Shown piece by piece: positions 32,908 through 42,341 of a DNA stretch of 64,000 bases. Origin of the DNA: Bacillota bacterium (GTDB taxonomy: Bacteria; Bacillota; Clostridia; Christensenellales; SZUA-584); the NCBI GenBank assembly GCA_023408075.1, contig JAEYKW010000027.1:214791-278790 (forward strand). The letters run 5' to 3'. The notes beneath the pieces are model-generated. The model ran no database searches. It was not told the origin of the DNA and was given only the letters and a program-made list of their open reading frames with translations. A program made the translations under genes and the position numbers. Position 1 is the stretch's first letter, and every line of letters begins with the position of its first letter.

Positions 32908-34923
32908 TCAACCCATCAGTCCATTCACGTCCAGAATAAGACTGACACTCCCATCTCCTAGTATCGTACAGCCCGCGACACTCTTGGATAAGCCAAGTAT
33001 CTTTGAGATATAAACGGGCAAAGGTTTCACGACTGTCTGCTGCTCGCCGATCAGTTCGTCGACAAACAGGCAGTAGTTCAGCGTCTGGGTTTCCAAAAGA
33101 ACCAATATGCCGTCTTCAAAAGATGTGATGTCGGTGTCGATACTGAACACCTTGTGCAGCCGCAGTATCGGATAACAGTTGCCGCGCATGGTGATCATTT
33201 CGTTGCCGTCGGGGTCCTTGGCGATGTCTTTCAAGTTCTTGAGCTTAAACGATTCCTTGATGGACAGCAGAGGGAGGATGAAGACGTTACCGCCGACGCT
33301 CACCTGCATGCCCTCGATAATCGCAAGCGTGAGCGGAATGCGTATCTGAACGGTCATGCCGCGCCCCGGGGTGCTGTCTACGGTCAGCGCACCGCCGATC
33401 CTTTGTATGTTTTTCTGCGCCACATCCATGCCGACGCCGCGGCCGGAGAATTCGGTCACCTGCTCCTTGGTGGAAAAACCCGGTGAAAAGATCAGAGAAT
33501 AAGCTTCTTTATCCGTCATATCGGCGGGGTTCTTTTTCACAAGGCCTTTGCTGATGCCTTTCTGGATAATCGCTTCTCTGTTCAGCCCGCGTCCGTCGTC
33601 GGAAATGCTGATCAGCACATCGCTGCCCGAGTTGTGCGCTTCGAGCGTAATCCGGCCTGTGGGGCTTTTGCCGAGCTTTACGCGCTCCTCGGTGGTTTCA
33701 AGGCCGTGGTCCATCGAATTGCGGATAATGTGCATGAGGGGGTCGGACAGATTGTCGATCACGTTTTTATCGAGTTCCGTATCTTCACCGACGATAATCA
33801 GCTCAGATTGTTTGCCGAATTTGTTCGCCATGTCGCGGACAATGCGCTCCATTTTGTGGAACGTCGCCGAGACGGGAATCATACGGATGGCCATCACGAT
33901 ATCCTGCAGCTCGTCCGTCAGTTTTCTTAATTGGCGTGATGCCTTGTCAAAGCTGTCAAGGCCGAGCTTTAGCACCTCCGGATTCTTGGTCACGGTAGAT
34001 TCCGTGATGACGATTTCGCCCACGATATCCATAAGCATATCGAGCTTGTTCAAGTTGACGCTCATGTAATTCTGCTGCTTGACATTGTGCGAAGCATCGG
34101 TGCTTTGAGCCACGCCTTCGGGCGCTTTCGATTTCACGGTTTCGGCAGGCGCAGCTTCCTCAGCCTTCGGCTCCGACAAATCTTCAAAATGCAGCTCATT
34201 TATAAAAAATGCTTCTTTAATCTTGTTGTGAATCACATGGGCAGGCTGATCGGACTCAATATAAAGATCAAAGCCGTTGGCGGTGATTTCATCGTCGCTG
34301 TGCTCGCCGAGGAGGTCGCCCGGGACTGTCACAACTTTTTGGCACAGCAATTCGAGAGATTTCACGATTCCGAGAGCCCTTATGTTTTCCATCTTGCTGT
34401 CTCTTTGGAACGTCACATGGGCTTTATAGCGGCTCAATCCGGGGGTAGAGGCGGCAAACAGCAAAGCGGCTTGCGCTTCTTCCGAAGATGGTTCGTCATC
34501 CTTGGGTTCATGAACCCTGTCTGAGGAAGTGAGGACTTTGTAGAATTTGCGCACATCGTCGGTGATATGAGTCAGGTCGCCGTCGGGCAGGCCGCTGCTT
34601 TGTATTTTGCCGAATTCGGCTTTCATCGCATCCACGGATGAAAAGACAAGGTCGCTGATTTTGCGGTAGTCCCGTTTACGCGCCTGATGTTCGCGCAGAA
34701 ATCCAAAAAGGTCCTCAAGTGCATGAGAAAGGCCGGTGATGTTGTCGAAGTTCATCATCGCCGAAGATCCTTTTATCGTATGCAGTATCCGAAAAATATC
34801 GCCTATTTGTTCAGATGTAAAGGTGCCGCTTTTTTCACAAGCCAAAAGCAAAGACTCCAGGCTGTCGAGAAGCTGTCCGTTTTCATACAGATAAACATCC
34901 AGTATCGAATCATTCGCTGACAT
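32908..34923 (-). CDS. cheA: Chemotaxis histidine kinase CheA
   Basis: 671 residues. The P1 Hpt domain has His48 in RILHTIKGSSAM. A CheY-binding-like P2 region is at about 150-260. Dimerisation P3 comes next, then the P4 ATPase with HIIRNSMDHGLE (N box), SISDDGRGLN (G1) and GRGVGMDV (G2). The C-terminal P5 CheW-like domain ends QTVVKPLPVYISKILGLSKS... It phosphorylates CheY and CheB under receptor control. It is placed after cheY in the operon; no ribosome-site oddity was seen (GGGAAC upstream). Confidence 0.96.
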   Translation of the reverse strand: MSANDSILDVYLYENGQLLDSLESLLLACEKSGTFTSEQIGDIFRILHTIKGSSAMMNFDNITGLSHALEDLFGFLREHQARKRDYRKISDLVFSSVDAMKAEFGKIQSSGLPDGDLTHITDDVRKFYKVLTSSDRVHEPKDDEPSSEEAQAALLFAASTPGLSRYKAHVTFQRDSKMENIRALGIVKSLELLCQKVVTVPGDLLGEHSDDEITANGFDLYIESDQPAHVIHNKIKEAFFINELHFEDLSEPKAEEAAPAETVKSKAPEGVAQSTDASHNVKQQNYMSVNLNKLDMLMDIVGEIVITESTVTKNPEVLKLGLDSFDKASRQLRKLTDELQDIVMAIRMIPVSATFHKMERIVRDMANKFGKQSELIIVGEDTELDKNVIDNLSDPLMHIIRNSMDHGLETTEERVKLGKSPTGRITLEAHNSGSDVLISISDDGRGLNREAIIQKGISKGLVKKNPADMTDKEAYSLIFSPGFSTKEQVTEFSGRGVGMDVAQKNIQRIGGALTVDSTPGRGMTVQIRIPLTLAIIEGMQVSVGGNVFILPLLSIKESFKLKNLKDIAKDPDGNEMITMRGNCYPILRLHKVFSIDTDITSFEDGILVLLETQTLNYCLFVDELIGEQQTVVKPLPVYISKILGLSKSVAGCTILGDGSVSLILDVNGLMG

Positions 34924-34973
34924 GAAAAGTTCCCTTCTTTCCTAATAATTAGCTCAAATGAAACAGTGCACCT

Positions 34974-35330
34974 TTACGGAAGATTGTTGAGAGCAGCAAT
35001 GATCACATCTTCTTTAAAGGGTTTGACAATAAAGCCTTTGGCTCCCGAAAGAACGGCTTCTCTGACCATGCTTTCCTGGCCCATCGCGCTGATCATAACA
35101 ATGTTGGCTTTGGGATCCGCCTCAAGGATTTTTTTGAGACAGGTCAGGCCGTCCATTTCGGGCATTGTGATGTCCATTGTCACGATATCAGGCCCCAGTT
35201 CCTGATATTTCTGCACGCCAACTTTTCCGTTTTCGGCTTCGCCGATGACTTCATAGCCATTTTTGACAAGCATATTTTTGATGGAAACCCTCATAAATGC
35301 TGCGTCGTCGACGATCAGTATTTTCTTCAT
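34974..35330 (-). CDS. cheY: Chemotaxis response regulator CheY
   Basis: 118 residues, a single receiver domain: acidic pair in LIVDDAAFMR, phospho-Asp53 in VTMDITMPEMDG, Ser in VMISAMGQ at the Thr/Ser switch position and Lys in GFIVKPF. It carries the CheA signal to the flagellar switch. GGAGG upstream of the ATG. It lies in the leftward che operon between cheD and cheA. Confidence 0.95.
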   Translation of the reverse strand: MKKILIVDDAAFMRVSIKNMLVKNGYEVIGEAENGKVGVQKYQELGPDIVTMDITMPEMDGLTCLKKILEADPKANIVMISAMGQESMVREAVLSGAKGFIVKPFKEDVIIAALNNLP

Positions 35331-35382
35331 GGTTTTAAGTGACCTCCTGTTTAACGGTTTAAAATTTCGTCTGTTCTATTTC

Positions 35383-35868
35383 TTAGATAACCTTTACGGC
35401 TTTGGGGGATACGGTACGTATCGACAGCGTACAGTTTTCACAACAAAATTCTATGGAACGTCCGCTGCTGCCACCGGTATCCTCGCCGTCCAGAATAATC
35501 CGGTTTTCTTCGAGTACTTTTCGGCACATTGCGATATTGCGCTGTCCGACATTCATAATATCGATCGTTCCTGTGGTATGGAACATGTGCGCACCGCCCG
35601 CGATTTTGGCGCGGAGCCTCGAACGCGACGAGCCTTCCTTTGTGAGCAGGTCAAGCATGTCCACAATGGCTGTATCGGCAAACTTGCACCGGTTTGTCAC
35701 CTCGGAACGGATCGACGCTGTGGGCAGCATAATATGGACCATGCCGCCGATTTTCGCAACGGGGTCATACAATACGAGCCCGATACACGAACCAAGCCCC
35801 AGAGTCACAAGCTTGTCCGGGGATCTTGCGATTTTTTGTTCTGCAACGCCTATTGTAAATATTCTCAT
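35383..35868 (-). CDS. cheD: Chemoreceptor glutamine deamidase CheD
   Basis: 161 residues. The catalytic Cys28 in LGLGSCIGLVLYD and His45 in GGMVHIMLP are both present, followed by the conserved RAKIAGGAHMF block and NVGQRNIAM. CheD deamidates receptor glutamines and stimulates CheC. It overlaps cheC by 4 bases, and the CheC-CheD pair is the usual Firmicute adaptation module. Confidence 0.96.
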   Translation of the reverse strand: MRIFTIGVAEQKIARSPDKLVTLGLGSCIGLVLYDPVAKIGGMVHIMLPTASIRSEVTNRCKFADTAIVDMLDLLTKEGSSRSRLRAKIAGGAHMFHTTGTIDIMNVGQRNIAMCRKVLEENRIILDGEDTGGSSGRSIEFCCENCTLSIRTVSPKAVKVI

Positions 35869-36503
35869 GCCAGCCCCATTTGCGCCATCAATCGGTTATA
35901 GGATTCAACATCCGGTATCAAAAAGAAGTGCCCGAATATGCTGTGCTCGTTTTCGACAAACTCCGTTTCCATAAACAGCACGTTATCCCCGTATTCCCCA
36001 TAGGCGGATACGAGAAGATTCATGACCGCACCCGCCATATCCATGACGAGTTCGGGTACGGAGGCATCAATCCGCAGCCCCGTCAGGGATGAGATGGCTG
36101 AAATGTATGAGCCGATGAGTATATTAGACAGCTCCTTGAGCGCGCTCAATTGCATTTCATTGAACTCGCCGCCGTCGTCCACCTCTGCGCCCATTTGTGT
36201 GATAATGGTTTTGGTCAGTTCATATGCGTCGTCACGGTTAAGAACCAGCAGGATATAACCGTCCAGATCGTCTGAAATGCCCACAAGCAGCCCGGCGACA
36301 ACATTCTCGGGACCGTCGAGTATATCGCAGATCTGTTCATACTCGCAGAACTGCGCATGCGGCACCTGGATATTCACTTCATGACCGAGCATGGATGCAA
36401 GCGCCGTAGCCGCGTGACCGGCGCCGATATTTTCAAGCTCTTTTAGAAAATCAAGCTGATCGCTTGGGACTCCCCCCAAATTGAACATAGTGGCTCCATT
36501 CAT
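35865..36503 (-). CDS. cheC: CheY-P phosphatase CheC
   Basis: 212 residues from the ATG at 36503. The two phosphatase motifs are visible: ELENIGAGHAATALASMLG near the N-terminus and ALKELSNILIGSYISAISSLTG near residue 130. It dephosphorylates CheY-P and is stimulated by CheD binding. The start is chosen after a GGGGG run 11 bases upstream; an ATG five codons later has a closer GGAG and is possible. First gene of the leftward che operon. Confidence 0.94.
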   Translation of the reverse strand: MNGATMFNLGGVPSDQLDFLKELENIGAGHAATALASMLGHEVNIQVPHAQFCEYEQICDILDGPENVVAGLLVGISDDLDGYILLVLNRDDAYELTKTIITQMGAEVDDGGEFNEMQLSALKELSNILIGSYISAISSLTGLRIDASVPELVMDMAGAVMNLLVSAYGEYGDNVLFMETEFVENEHSIFGHFFLIPDVESYNRLMAQMGLA

Positions 36504-36578
36504 TGATGTAATTTCCCCCAGCAACATAACAAAACCAGTGCGCCAAAGTAAGCGCTCCGATTTTTCGCCTCATACACC

Positions 36579-36627
36579 ATATCGACTGAATAATAAAACT
36601 GTTAAGCTTTTTTAAAAAATCCGATAT
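36579..36627. promoter_or_regulatory. Divergent sigma-28-like promoters sharing one -35 word
   Basis: Leftward: TTAA (36602-36605), 15 bases, GTCGATAT (36579-36586). Rightward: the same TTAA, 14 bases, TCCGATAT (36620-36627). Each -10 differs from GCCGATAT at one or two positions. They would drive the che operon and the fliK-led flagellar operon from one site. Inferred from motif only. Confidence 0.4.
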
Positions 36628-36730
36628 AACATATAGAAAGCGATACGTTTTGACGCATTAGACATATAACCCGAATTGAATCAACATAAACGCAAAATCG
36701 GCGAAAATTTATCAAAAAAAGGCGAAAGTT

Positions 36731-38602
36731 ATGCGAGTAGAGAATATAGGGACATCGAAAAATATACCCGGTAGCCCGCAGCGCCCCGGATTGGCCGAGG
36801 GGGATGTGCTGGTTGCGGAGGTCACGGATATCAAGGGCGATAAGGTGTTCTTGAAGAATCAGGAGGGCGGCGCGGTCTTGACCGCCAAGCTGCTCGGCGA
36901 TATCGGCGTGGCTGTGGGTGACTATGTGGAAACCGTGGTCGATGAAGCCAGCGGCGGGCGGTATGTGCTGCGCGTTGTCGATATTTCGCGCCAGACCCCG
37001 TTTGGAACGGAGTCTCAACTGCTGACGGATATGCAGGCGATGAGCCAGGCTGTGAAGGCACAGGCGCTGCTGAGCACGCTGGCCATGCTCAAAAACAACC
37101 CGGGGGCTGACCCGAAGGCGGCGGCGTTTTTATCGAGGCACGGCATAGCCGGAACGGCGGAGAACATCGAGATTCTGTCGCAGATGGCCAAAGGCTCCTC
37201 GCCCGTGACGGTGCTGCTTGCCCAGATTATCGAAAGCTTCGGGACAAGCCCGAAGACTTTTTCTCAGAGCGGCCCCGCAATGCCGTTAGCCGATGGAGCG
37301 GCACAGAATCCTCAAGCTGCGCAGACGGTGATACAAAACGGCACTGCCCAATCGGCGCAGCCTGCCGGAGAGGCCACCGCAGATAAAGCGGGGCAGAGTC
37401 AGCCGCAAAGCGGCCCCGTCCAGGGCTCCGCCGCATGGACGGGGGCTATGCAAAACCAAGCCGCATCGGCCGATACCGTCCCGAATCAGGCGTCAGCCGG
37501 GTCCGGCCAGACGAGTGCAACGCAAAACAATGCTGTTTCGGGCAACCCTGCTCAGAACGTGCAGCAGCAGGCCTTGCCTGATCAGGCGAATATGCCTGAC
37601 ACCGGTACACAGACAGCGCCACAGGCTGCGCCTGATGCCAATACGCCGCGGACACCGGTACAGCACAATCAGAATCCGGCTCAGCCGGTGACAAATCCCG
37701 CTACAGGCGGGACAGAAATCCAGACGCCGCAAAGCGCGCCCTCATCAGGAGTGCCGGTGGAGACGGCGCCTGCCGCTCAAGTGAATTTGCCGGATCAAGC
37801 AGCGCCGCAGGCCCCGGCAGCACCGAACACGTCCGCCGACGTTAATACAGATGTTCGGTTGCCGATGGAGGAGACGACGGCTGCGCCGCAGCCTGAAAGA
37901 AGCGTTGAAATAGGCGCGGCCGGTGCAAAGTCGGCGGCTGTTCAAAGCGAGAATACAGCGGAAAGCACGAACAGAGCTGGCCGAAGAGGCGAAGAAATCG
38001 CGCAAAAAGCTCTCGATATGTTTGTGCGGCTGGATGATGCGGAAAAACTTGCGGTACATATAAAAAAGGCCGTACAGGAGATGCCGGAGCAGCTAAAAGA
38101 GCTAAAGCTTTTGGCAGATCATGCCGATATTACAGTTAGGGATGTTGTCTCCTCCAAGCTGGATCAAGCTGAAAAGCAGATGTCTTTGATGAGCGAGGTT
38201 AAGCGTTTCGACTGCTATCAGATACCGCTGCAGACAGGAAACCAGCAGCAAGCCACGGCGGAGCTCTTTGTATACCGGTACCGGGGCGGCAAAAAGGCTG
38301 TGGACCCGGACAACATACTGATACTGGTGGGACTCGATACGCAGTATATGGGCCGCGTGGAAACGCTCGTAAAAACGAGCGGAAAGACCTTAAACATCGA
38401 GTTTAATATGGAAGACATGCGGTTGGCGGACGATATGCGCGCGGACGCGGCGCAGCTTAAAGGCGCGGTGCAGCAGGCCGGATATACGCTCGCGGGAGTC
38501 AGCGTTAAGCAGTTAACATCGCGCACAACGGTGCTCAATGCCGAGGAGCGCTTGGAAAAGGAAACGGACGGCAGCGCCGGGAATGTGGATATAAGAGTAT
38601 GA
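36731..38602 (+). CDS. fliK: Flagellar hook-length control protein FliK
   Basis: 623 residues. An N-terminal globular part (1-165) is followed by a very long low-complexity linker (about 170-425) rich in Gln, Ala, Pro and Asn, which is the usual FliK ruler, and a C-terminal Flg_hook domain (about 440-600; QIPLQTGNQQQATAELFVYR and VRVETLV-type core GRVETLVKTSGKTLNIEF). It sets hook length and switches export specificity through FlhB. It heads the rightward flagellar series. Its stop overlaps the following flhB-like gene. Confidence 0.88.
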   Translation: MRVENIGTSKNIPGSPQRPGLAEGDVLVAEVTDIKGDKVFLKNQEGGAVLTAKLLGDIGVAVGDYVETVVDEASGGRYVLRVVDISRQTPFGTESQLLTDMQAMSQAVKAQALLSTLAMLKNNPGADPKAAAFLSRHGIAGTAENIEILSQMAKGSSPVTVLLAQIIESFGTSPKTFSQSGPAMPLADGAAQNPQAAQTVIQNGTAQSAQPAGEATADKAGQSQPQSGPVQGSAAWTGAMQNQAASADTVPNQASAGSGQTSATQNNAVSGNPAQNVQQQALPDQANMPDTGTQTAPQAAPDANTPRTPVQHNQNPAQPVTNPATGGTEIQTPQSAPSSGVPVETAPAAQVNLPDQAAPQAPAAPNTSADVNTDVRLPMEETTAAPQPERSVEIGAAGAKSAAVQSENTAESTNRAGRRGEEIAQKALDMFVRLDDAEKLAVHIKKAVQEMPEQLKELKLLADHADITVRDVVSSKLDQAEKQMSLMSEVKRFDCYQIPLQTGNQQQATAELFVYRYRGGKKAVDPDNILILVGLDTQYMGRVETLVKTSGKTLNIEFNMEDMRLADDMRADAAQLKGAVQQAGYTLAGVSVKQLTSRTTVLNAEERLEKETDGSAGNVDIRV

Positions 38603-38907
38603 TGAACGGTGACGACAAGGACAAGATGACCGAGGCGGCAGCGCTCAAGTACAATGCGCAGGATGACAATGCGCCGTATATCGTGGCGCTGGGCAAGGGG
38701 TACGTTGCCAAACGGATGGTCGAGGAAGCACGCGAACACCATGTTCAAGTGGTTCAGGATCAGAAGCTCTCCACCGTCCTGCAAAAAATGAGCGTCGGCG
38801 ATGAAATACCCGAAGAGCTCTACAAAGTGGTCGCGGAGATACTCGTATTTGTCAACAACATGGATGCAAAATACGGTTCGCGGTTTGGGCTTGATAGAAA
38901 ACGTTGA
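38599..38907 (+). CDS. FlhB C-terminal-domain homologue (FlhX/YlqH type)
   Basis: 102 residues matching only the cytoplasmic C-terminal half of FlhB: ALKYNAQDDNAPYIVALGKG, VAKRMVEEAREHHVQVVQD and IPEELYKVVAEILVFVNNMD. It lacks membrane helices and the NPTH cleavage site. Such proteins sit near fliK in many Firmicutes and can partly replace the FlhB C-terminal fragment in some bacteria. It overlaps fliK by 4 bases. Confidence 0.9.
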   Translation: MMNGDDKDKMTEAAALKYNAQDDNAPYIVALGKGYVAKRMVEEAREHHVQVVQDQKLSTVLQKMSVGDEIPEELYKVVAEILVFVNNMDAKYGSRFGLDRKR

Positions 38908-38939
38908 TATCGAGCTTAGAAAACAAAAAGGGGAATATA

Positions 38940-39854
38940 ATGGCTGTCAGCAATGTGGATAGCGTTAAACAGGCGATGCTTGAGCAGCTGTTTAACAAAA
39001 GTCAAGAGACGGAAAGCAGTGATGCAAGCCTGTTTTCCAGTTTGCTGTCGGCTCAAATGCTTGAGGGACTCAGCGAATCGTCCGATTCGGCGGATGCACT
39101 CTCGGGCGTCGGCAACAACATGACCAGCCTTATGCTGCTGTCGATGCTGGGCGGAAACTCTGATCTTGCGATGATCAGCCTCGGCAGCGCGCTTGCAAGC
39201 AAAGGCACGCTGTCCTCGCCGGCGCTTTTCAAAGCCGTATCGGCCGCCTATGGCGTTCCCGCAACAACGGGGACGGGGGAGGCGGTCACCCCGGTGGCGG
39301 CATCCAAAGCGTGCACCCCGGCCGTGACAAGCGGGGAAGGCAACAGGTCGGCAGCGCTTTACCGTCAGGTGATTGACCAGTTTGATGTGGAGAACAACAA
39401 ACGCTACGAGGTCAACAAAAAAGGGCGCGGAGATACATACTGCAACATCTTTTTGTGGGATGTGACGAGCGCGATGGGTGCCGAGATACCGCACTACGTT
39501 GATGCGCAGACGGGCGCGCCGAGGACGTATCCCGATGTGCAGGGGGCGAAGCAGATGTCGGCAAACAGCATATACAACTGGCTGCATCAGCAGGGCGGCG
39601 ACTACGGTTGGTTTGAGGTGACGCCGGAGCAGGCGCAGACGCTGGCCAACGCGGGCAGACCCGTGGTGACGGCGTGGAAGAACACGAGCGGGCATGGGCA
39701 TGTGCAGGTGGTCTGCCCCTCAAAAGACGGGCAATATGATGAAAAGCGCGGCGTGACGGTGGCGCAGGCAGGGCGCAAGCTCTCAAGTTACACACCGATT
39801 ACGTCGATATATAATAAGAGTTTATCAAAAGTTTCTTACTTTGCCCATGCATGA
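38940..39854 (+). CDS. Putative Cys/His peptidoglycan hydrolase in the flagellar operon
   Basis: 304 residues from the ATG at 38940, which follows GGGG with 7-base spacing. The N-terminal half (1-130) is Ser/Ala-rich and resembles flagellar rod or cap-associated low-complexity regions. The C-terminal half (about 138-304) looks like a papain-type amidase fold: Cys168 in GDTYCNIFLWDVT and His254 in TSGHGHVQVV, separated as in CHAP/NlpC-P60 domains. It has no signal peptide, so flagellar export is possible. It may open the wall for the flagellum, the job FlgJ does elsewhere. That role is inference. Confidence 0.7.
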   Translation: MAVSNVDSVKQAMLEQLFNKSQETESSDASLFSSLLSAQMLEGLSESSDSADALSGVGNNMTSLMLLSMLGGNSDLAMISLGSALASKGTLSSPALFKAVSAAYGVPATTGTGEAVTPVAASKACTPAVTSGEGNRSAALYRQVIDQFDVENNKRYEVNKKGRGDTYCNIFLWDVTSAMGAEIPHYVDAQTGAPRTYPDVQGAKQMSANSIYNWLHQQGGDYGWFEVTPEQAQTLANAGRPVVTAWKNTSGHGHVQVVCPSKDGQYDEKRGVTVAQAGRKLSSYTPITSIYNKSLSKVSYFAHA

Positions 39855-39884
39855 GGGTCTAAGGGCAAAAGGGAGGTATAAAAA

Positions 39885-41450
39885 ATGGCTATCACACCGG
39901 TAACCACAAATCGTGTGACCGGACTTGCATCCGGCATGGATACGGATACGATTGTCAAAAACATGCTGGCGTCATATCAGGCGAAGCTTGATAAGCAGAA
40001 TCAGGCGACCACCAAACTGCAGTGGAAGGCCGATGCACTGCGGTCCGTGAATTCATTGATCAAGACTTTCAGAGAAAGCAACATGAGCATACTCAATGCG
40101 TCTAACAACATGCTTTCGTCGTCGTCGTACAGCGCGTTTGATGTCTCGATGCTGACCGCCACCAATGCGGTGGCGGTAAAAGTGGGTTCGTCCGCTACGG
40201 AAGGCAAGGTGACGATCAACAGCATCACGCAGCTGGCTGAGGCCGCAAGCTTAAGCGCCACAGATGTATTCACGGCAGAGCTGAACAACGACACGGCACT
40301 GAAGGATCTGGACTTTAAAAACGAATTGACGTTTCAGCAGAACGGAGAAGTCAAAGAAGTCAAGTTCTCTATCAACGGTGTTGATTTTACCTTTAATGAA
40401 GATACGCTGCTGAGCGACATGATGAGCCAGATTAACGCATCGGACGCGGGCGTGAAAATCAGCTACAGCAGCTTAAAGGACGGCTTTACCATCACGTCCA
40501 AGACGACCGGCAGCACCAGCGAGATTAAGATAGAAAACACGGCAGGCAACATGTTCTCCTATGTGGATGAAGAAGGCCACACGGTTGCGGGTGCACTTGG
40601 GATTGCGGAGCAGACCAAAAACGGACAGGATGCGATGATCAAGATTGACGGCTACGACGTGGTCAAATCGAGCAACACGTTCACGATCGACGGCATCACC
40701 TACACGCTTAACGATAAGTACATTCCCGCCGATGAAAACGACAAAGGGATTTCCTTCATGGTCACCAAGAATGTGGATGCGGTTGTCGATAAGATATCCA
40801 AATTCGTTGATTCGTACAACGAGCTGATCGGCAAGATTCAGGATATGGTCGGCGAGGAAGTTTACCGGACTTATGCGCCGCTGACGGATGCTCAGAAGGA
40901 AGAGATGTCGGATGCGGATGAAAAAAATTGGGAAGAGAAAGCGAAAAGCGGTATGCTCCACAACGATGCGGGTATTCAATCGCTGCTGACCACGGTCAGA
41001 AAGGCGCTGTACACCACCGTGGAAGGCACGGGCATGAAGCTTTCGGATATCGGCCTCACGACAGGGGTTTATACTGACGGTGCCAAAATCACGCTCAATA
41101 AGGACAAGCTCAGAAAAGCTCTGGAAACCAACCCTGATGCGGTGACAAGCCTTTTTACCAAAACATCAAAATCGGCCGATGCCAATACCAAATTTAACGA
41201 ATCGGGCCTTATGGTGCGTATTTCGAATTCGCTGCTCAGCTACACGACTCAGGCAACGGACGTTTCGCTGGATTCAATAGAGGACAGCATTACGGATTCC
41301 AAGGAAGAGGTGGATAAGCTTGAAGAAAAGCTCAGCGCAAAGTCGGAAGCGCTTTACCTGAGATTCAGCGCCATGGAGGCTGCTCTCGCGAAGCTCAACA
41401 GCCAGTCGAGCTGGCTGGCCTCGATGTTCTCCTCAGGCAGTTCATCATGA
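39885..41450 (+). CDS. fliD: Flagellar filament cap protein FliD
   Basis: 521 residues. The N-terminal FliD domain has RVTGLASGMDTDTIVKNML and QWKADALRSVNSLIKTFRE. The middle variable part has Ig-like beta repeats. The C-terminal coiled coil (about 455-505) carries SKEEVDKLEEKLSAKSEALYL and FSAMEAALAKLNSQSSWL. It caps the filament and folds flagellin monomers; it is exported without a signal peptide. GGGAGG precedes the ATG; fliS follows. Confidence 0.96.
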   Translation: MAITPVTTNRVTGLASGMDTDTIVKNMLASYQAKLDKQNQATTKLQWKADALRSVNSLIKTFRESNMSILNASNNMLSSSSYSAFDVSMLTATNAVAVKVGSSATEGKVTINSITQLAEAASLSATDVFTAELNNDTALKDLDFKNELTFQQNGEVKEVKFSINGVDFTFNEDTLLSDMMSQINASDAGVKISYSSLKDGFTITSKTTGSTSEIKIENTAGNMFSYVDEEGHTVAGALGIAEQTKNGQDAMIKIDGYDVVKSSNTFTIDGITYTLNDKYIPADENDKGISFMVTKNVDAVVDKISKFVDSYNELIGKIQDMVGEEVYRTYAPLTDAQKEEMSDADEKNWEEKAKSGMLHNDAGIQSLLTTVRKALYTTVEGTGMKLSDIGLTTGVYTDGAKITLNKDKLRKALETNPDAVTSLFTKTSKSADANTKFNESGLMVRISNSLLSYTTQATDVSLDSIEDSITDSKEEVDKLEEKLSAKSEALYLRFSAMEAALAKLNSQSSWLASMFSSGSSS

Positions 41451-41494
41451 CACAACATACAACAAAGGTATATCATTCAAAGGAGAGATGAAAT

Positions 41495-41902
41495 ATGAGC
41501 GCTATGATTAATTCGTATCAACAATATAAAAAACACAATGTTATGATGGCAAATCCGATAGAGCTGGTGATCATGCTGTATAACGGAGCCATCAAGCAGC
41601 TGCATCTATCGGAAATCGCGATCGGCGAAAAGAATCTTGAGGCGGCCAATGAGCATCTTCAATCAGCTCAGGATATCGTGATGGAGCTCATGATGGGTCT
41701 TGATTTAAGCTACAGCATTGCGCAGGACCTCTTAAAACTCTATGAGTTTGTTCATCATGAGATTGTCAGCGTCAATGCCTCAAAGGATCCCGCAGGCATT
41801 GCGCCGGTGATTGCTATTATGAGCAGCCTCCGTGATGCGTGGGAGCAGATACACAAAGACTATAAGGGCGGCCTATATACGGCCGGACAGGAAGCCGAAT
41901 GA
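41495..41902 (+). CDS. fliS: Flagellin-specific export chaperone FliS
   Basis: 135 residues, all helical: NSYQQYKKHNVMMANPIELV and MLYNGAIKQLHLSE are the family signature. FliS holds flagellin unfolded in the cytoplasm, and in Firmicutes also binds FliW-related partners. GGAGAGAT lies before the ATG. The next gene overlaps its stop (ATGA). Confidence 0.95.
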   Translation: MSAMINSYQQYKKHNVMMANPIELVIMLYNGAIKQLHLSEIAIGEKNLEAANEHLQSAQDIVMELMMGLDLSYSIAQDLLKLYEFVHHEIVSVNASKDPAGIAPVIAIMSSLRDAWEQIHKDYKGGLYTAGQEAE

Positions 41903-42318
41903 ACCCGGCAGACCGAGATCAACTCCTCGGGATTCTGGAACATAAAAGAGATTGGCTGACGAAAATGCGCGATTTGACTGAACAATGTGGAATTTTGCTG
42001 GAAAAGGACGACGTAGACGCTTTTTCAAAAAGTCTGGAAGCTCGTGAAGGCATCATCGGAAAGATTGATGCCTTTTCAAAAATAGAAAAACAGCTGCCGA
42101 CTGTTGATGACGCGCAAATTCTTGTTTTAAAGCAAGAGATTCGTGGTATTATTCAAGAGATTATAAAGCTTGACGAGCAAAACGAAGTGCTTGCGCGGCA
42201 CAAAATCGAGCTGTATAAAGCTGACCTGAAAAATCTGAATCAGAAGAAGAACGGAATCGGCAAGTATAAAAACGCGTACCAGAAGAACGACGCCTTTTAT
42301 TTCGACGAAAAGAAGTAA
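41899..42318 (+). CDS. FlgN/FliT-like flagellar chaperone
   Basis: 139 residues, predicted fully helical and coiled-coil, with LLEKDDVDAFSKSLEAREGI, KIEKQLPTVDDAQILVLK and a basic C-terminus. The gene sits right after fliS, where FliT is found in many Firmicutes, and overlaps it by 4 bases. Its pattern also fits FlgN, but a clearer flgN lies at 59162. It probably binds FliD before export. No motif is decisive, so the assignment rests on position and helical layout. Confidence 0.6.
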   Translation: MNPADRDQLLGILEHKRDWLTKMRDLTEQCGILLEKDDVDAFSKSLEAREGIIGKIDAFSKIEKQLPTVDDAQILVLKQEIRGIIQEIIKLDEQNEVLARHKIELYKADLKNLNQKKNGIGKYKNAYQKNDAFYFDEKK

Positions 42319-42341
42319 GCTGCCAGGGTGGAGACGGTAGA

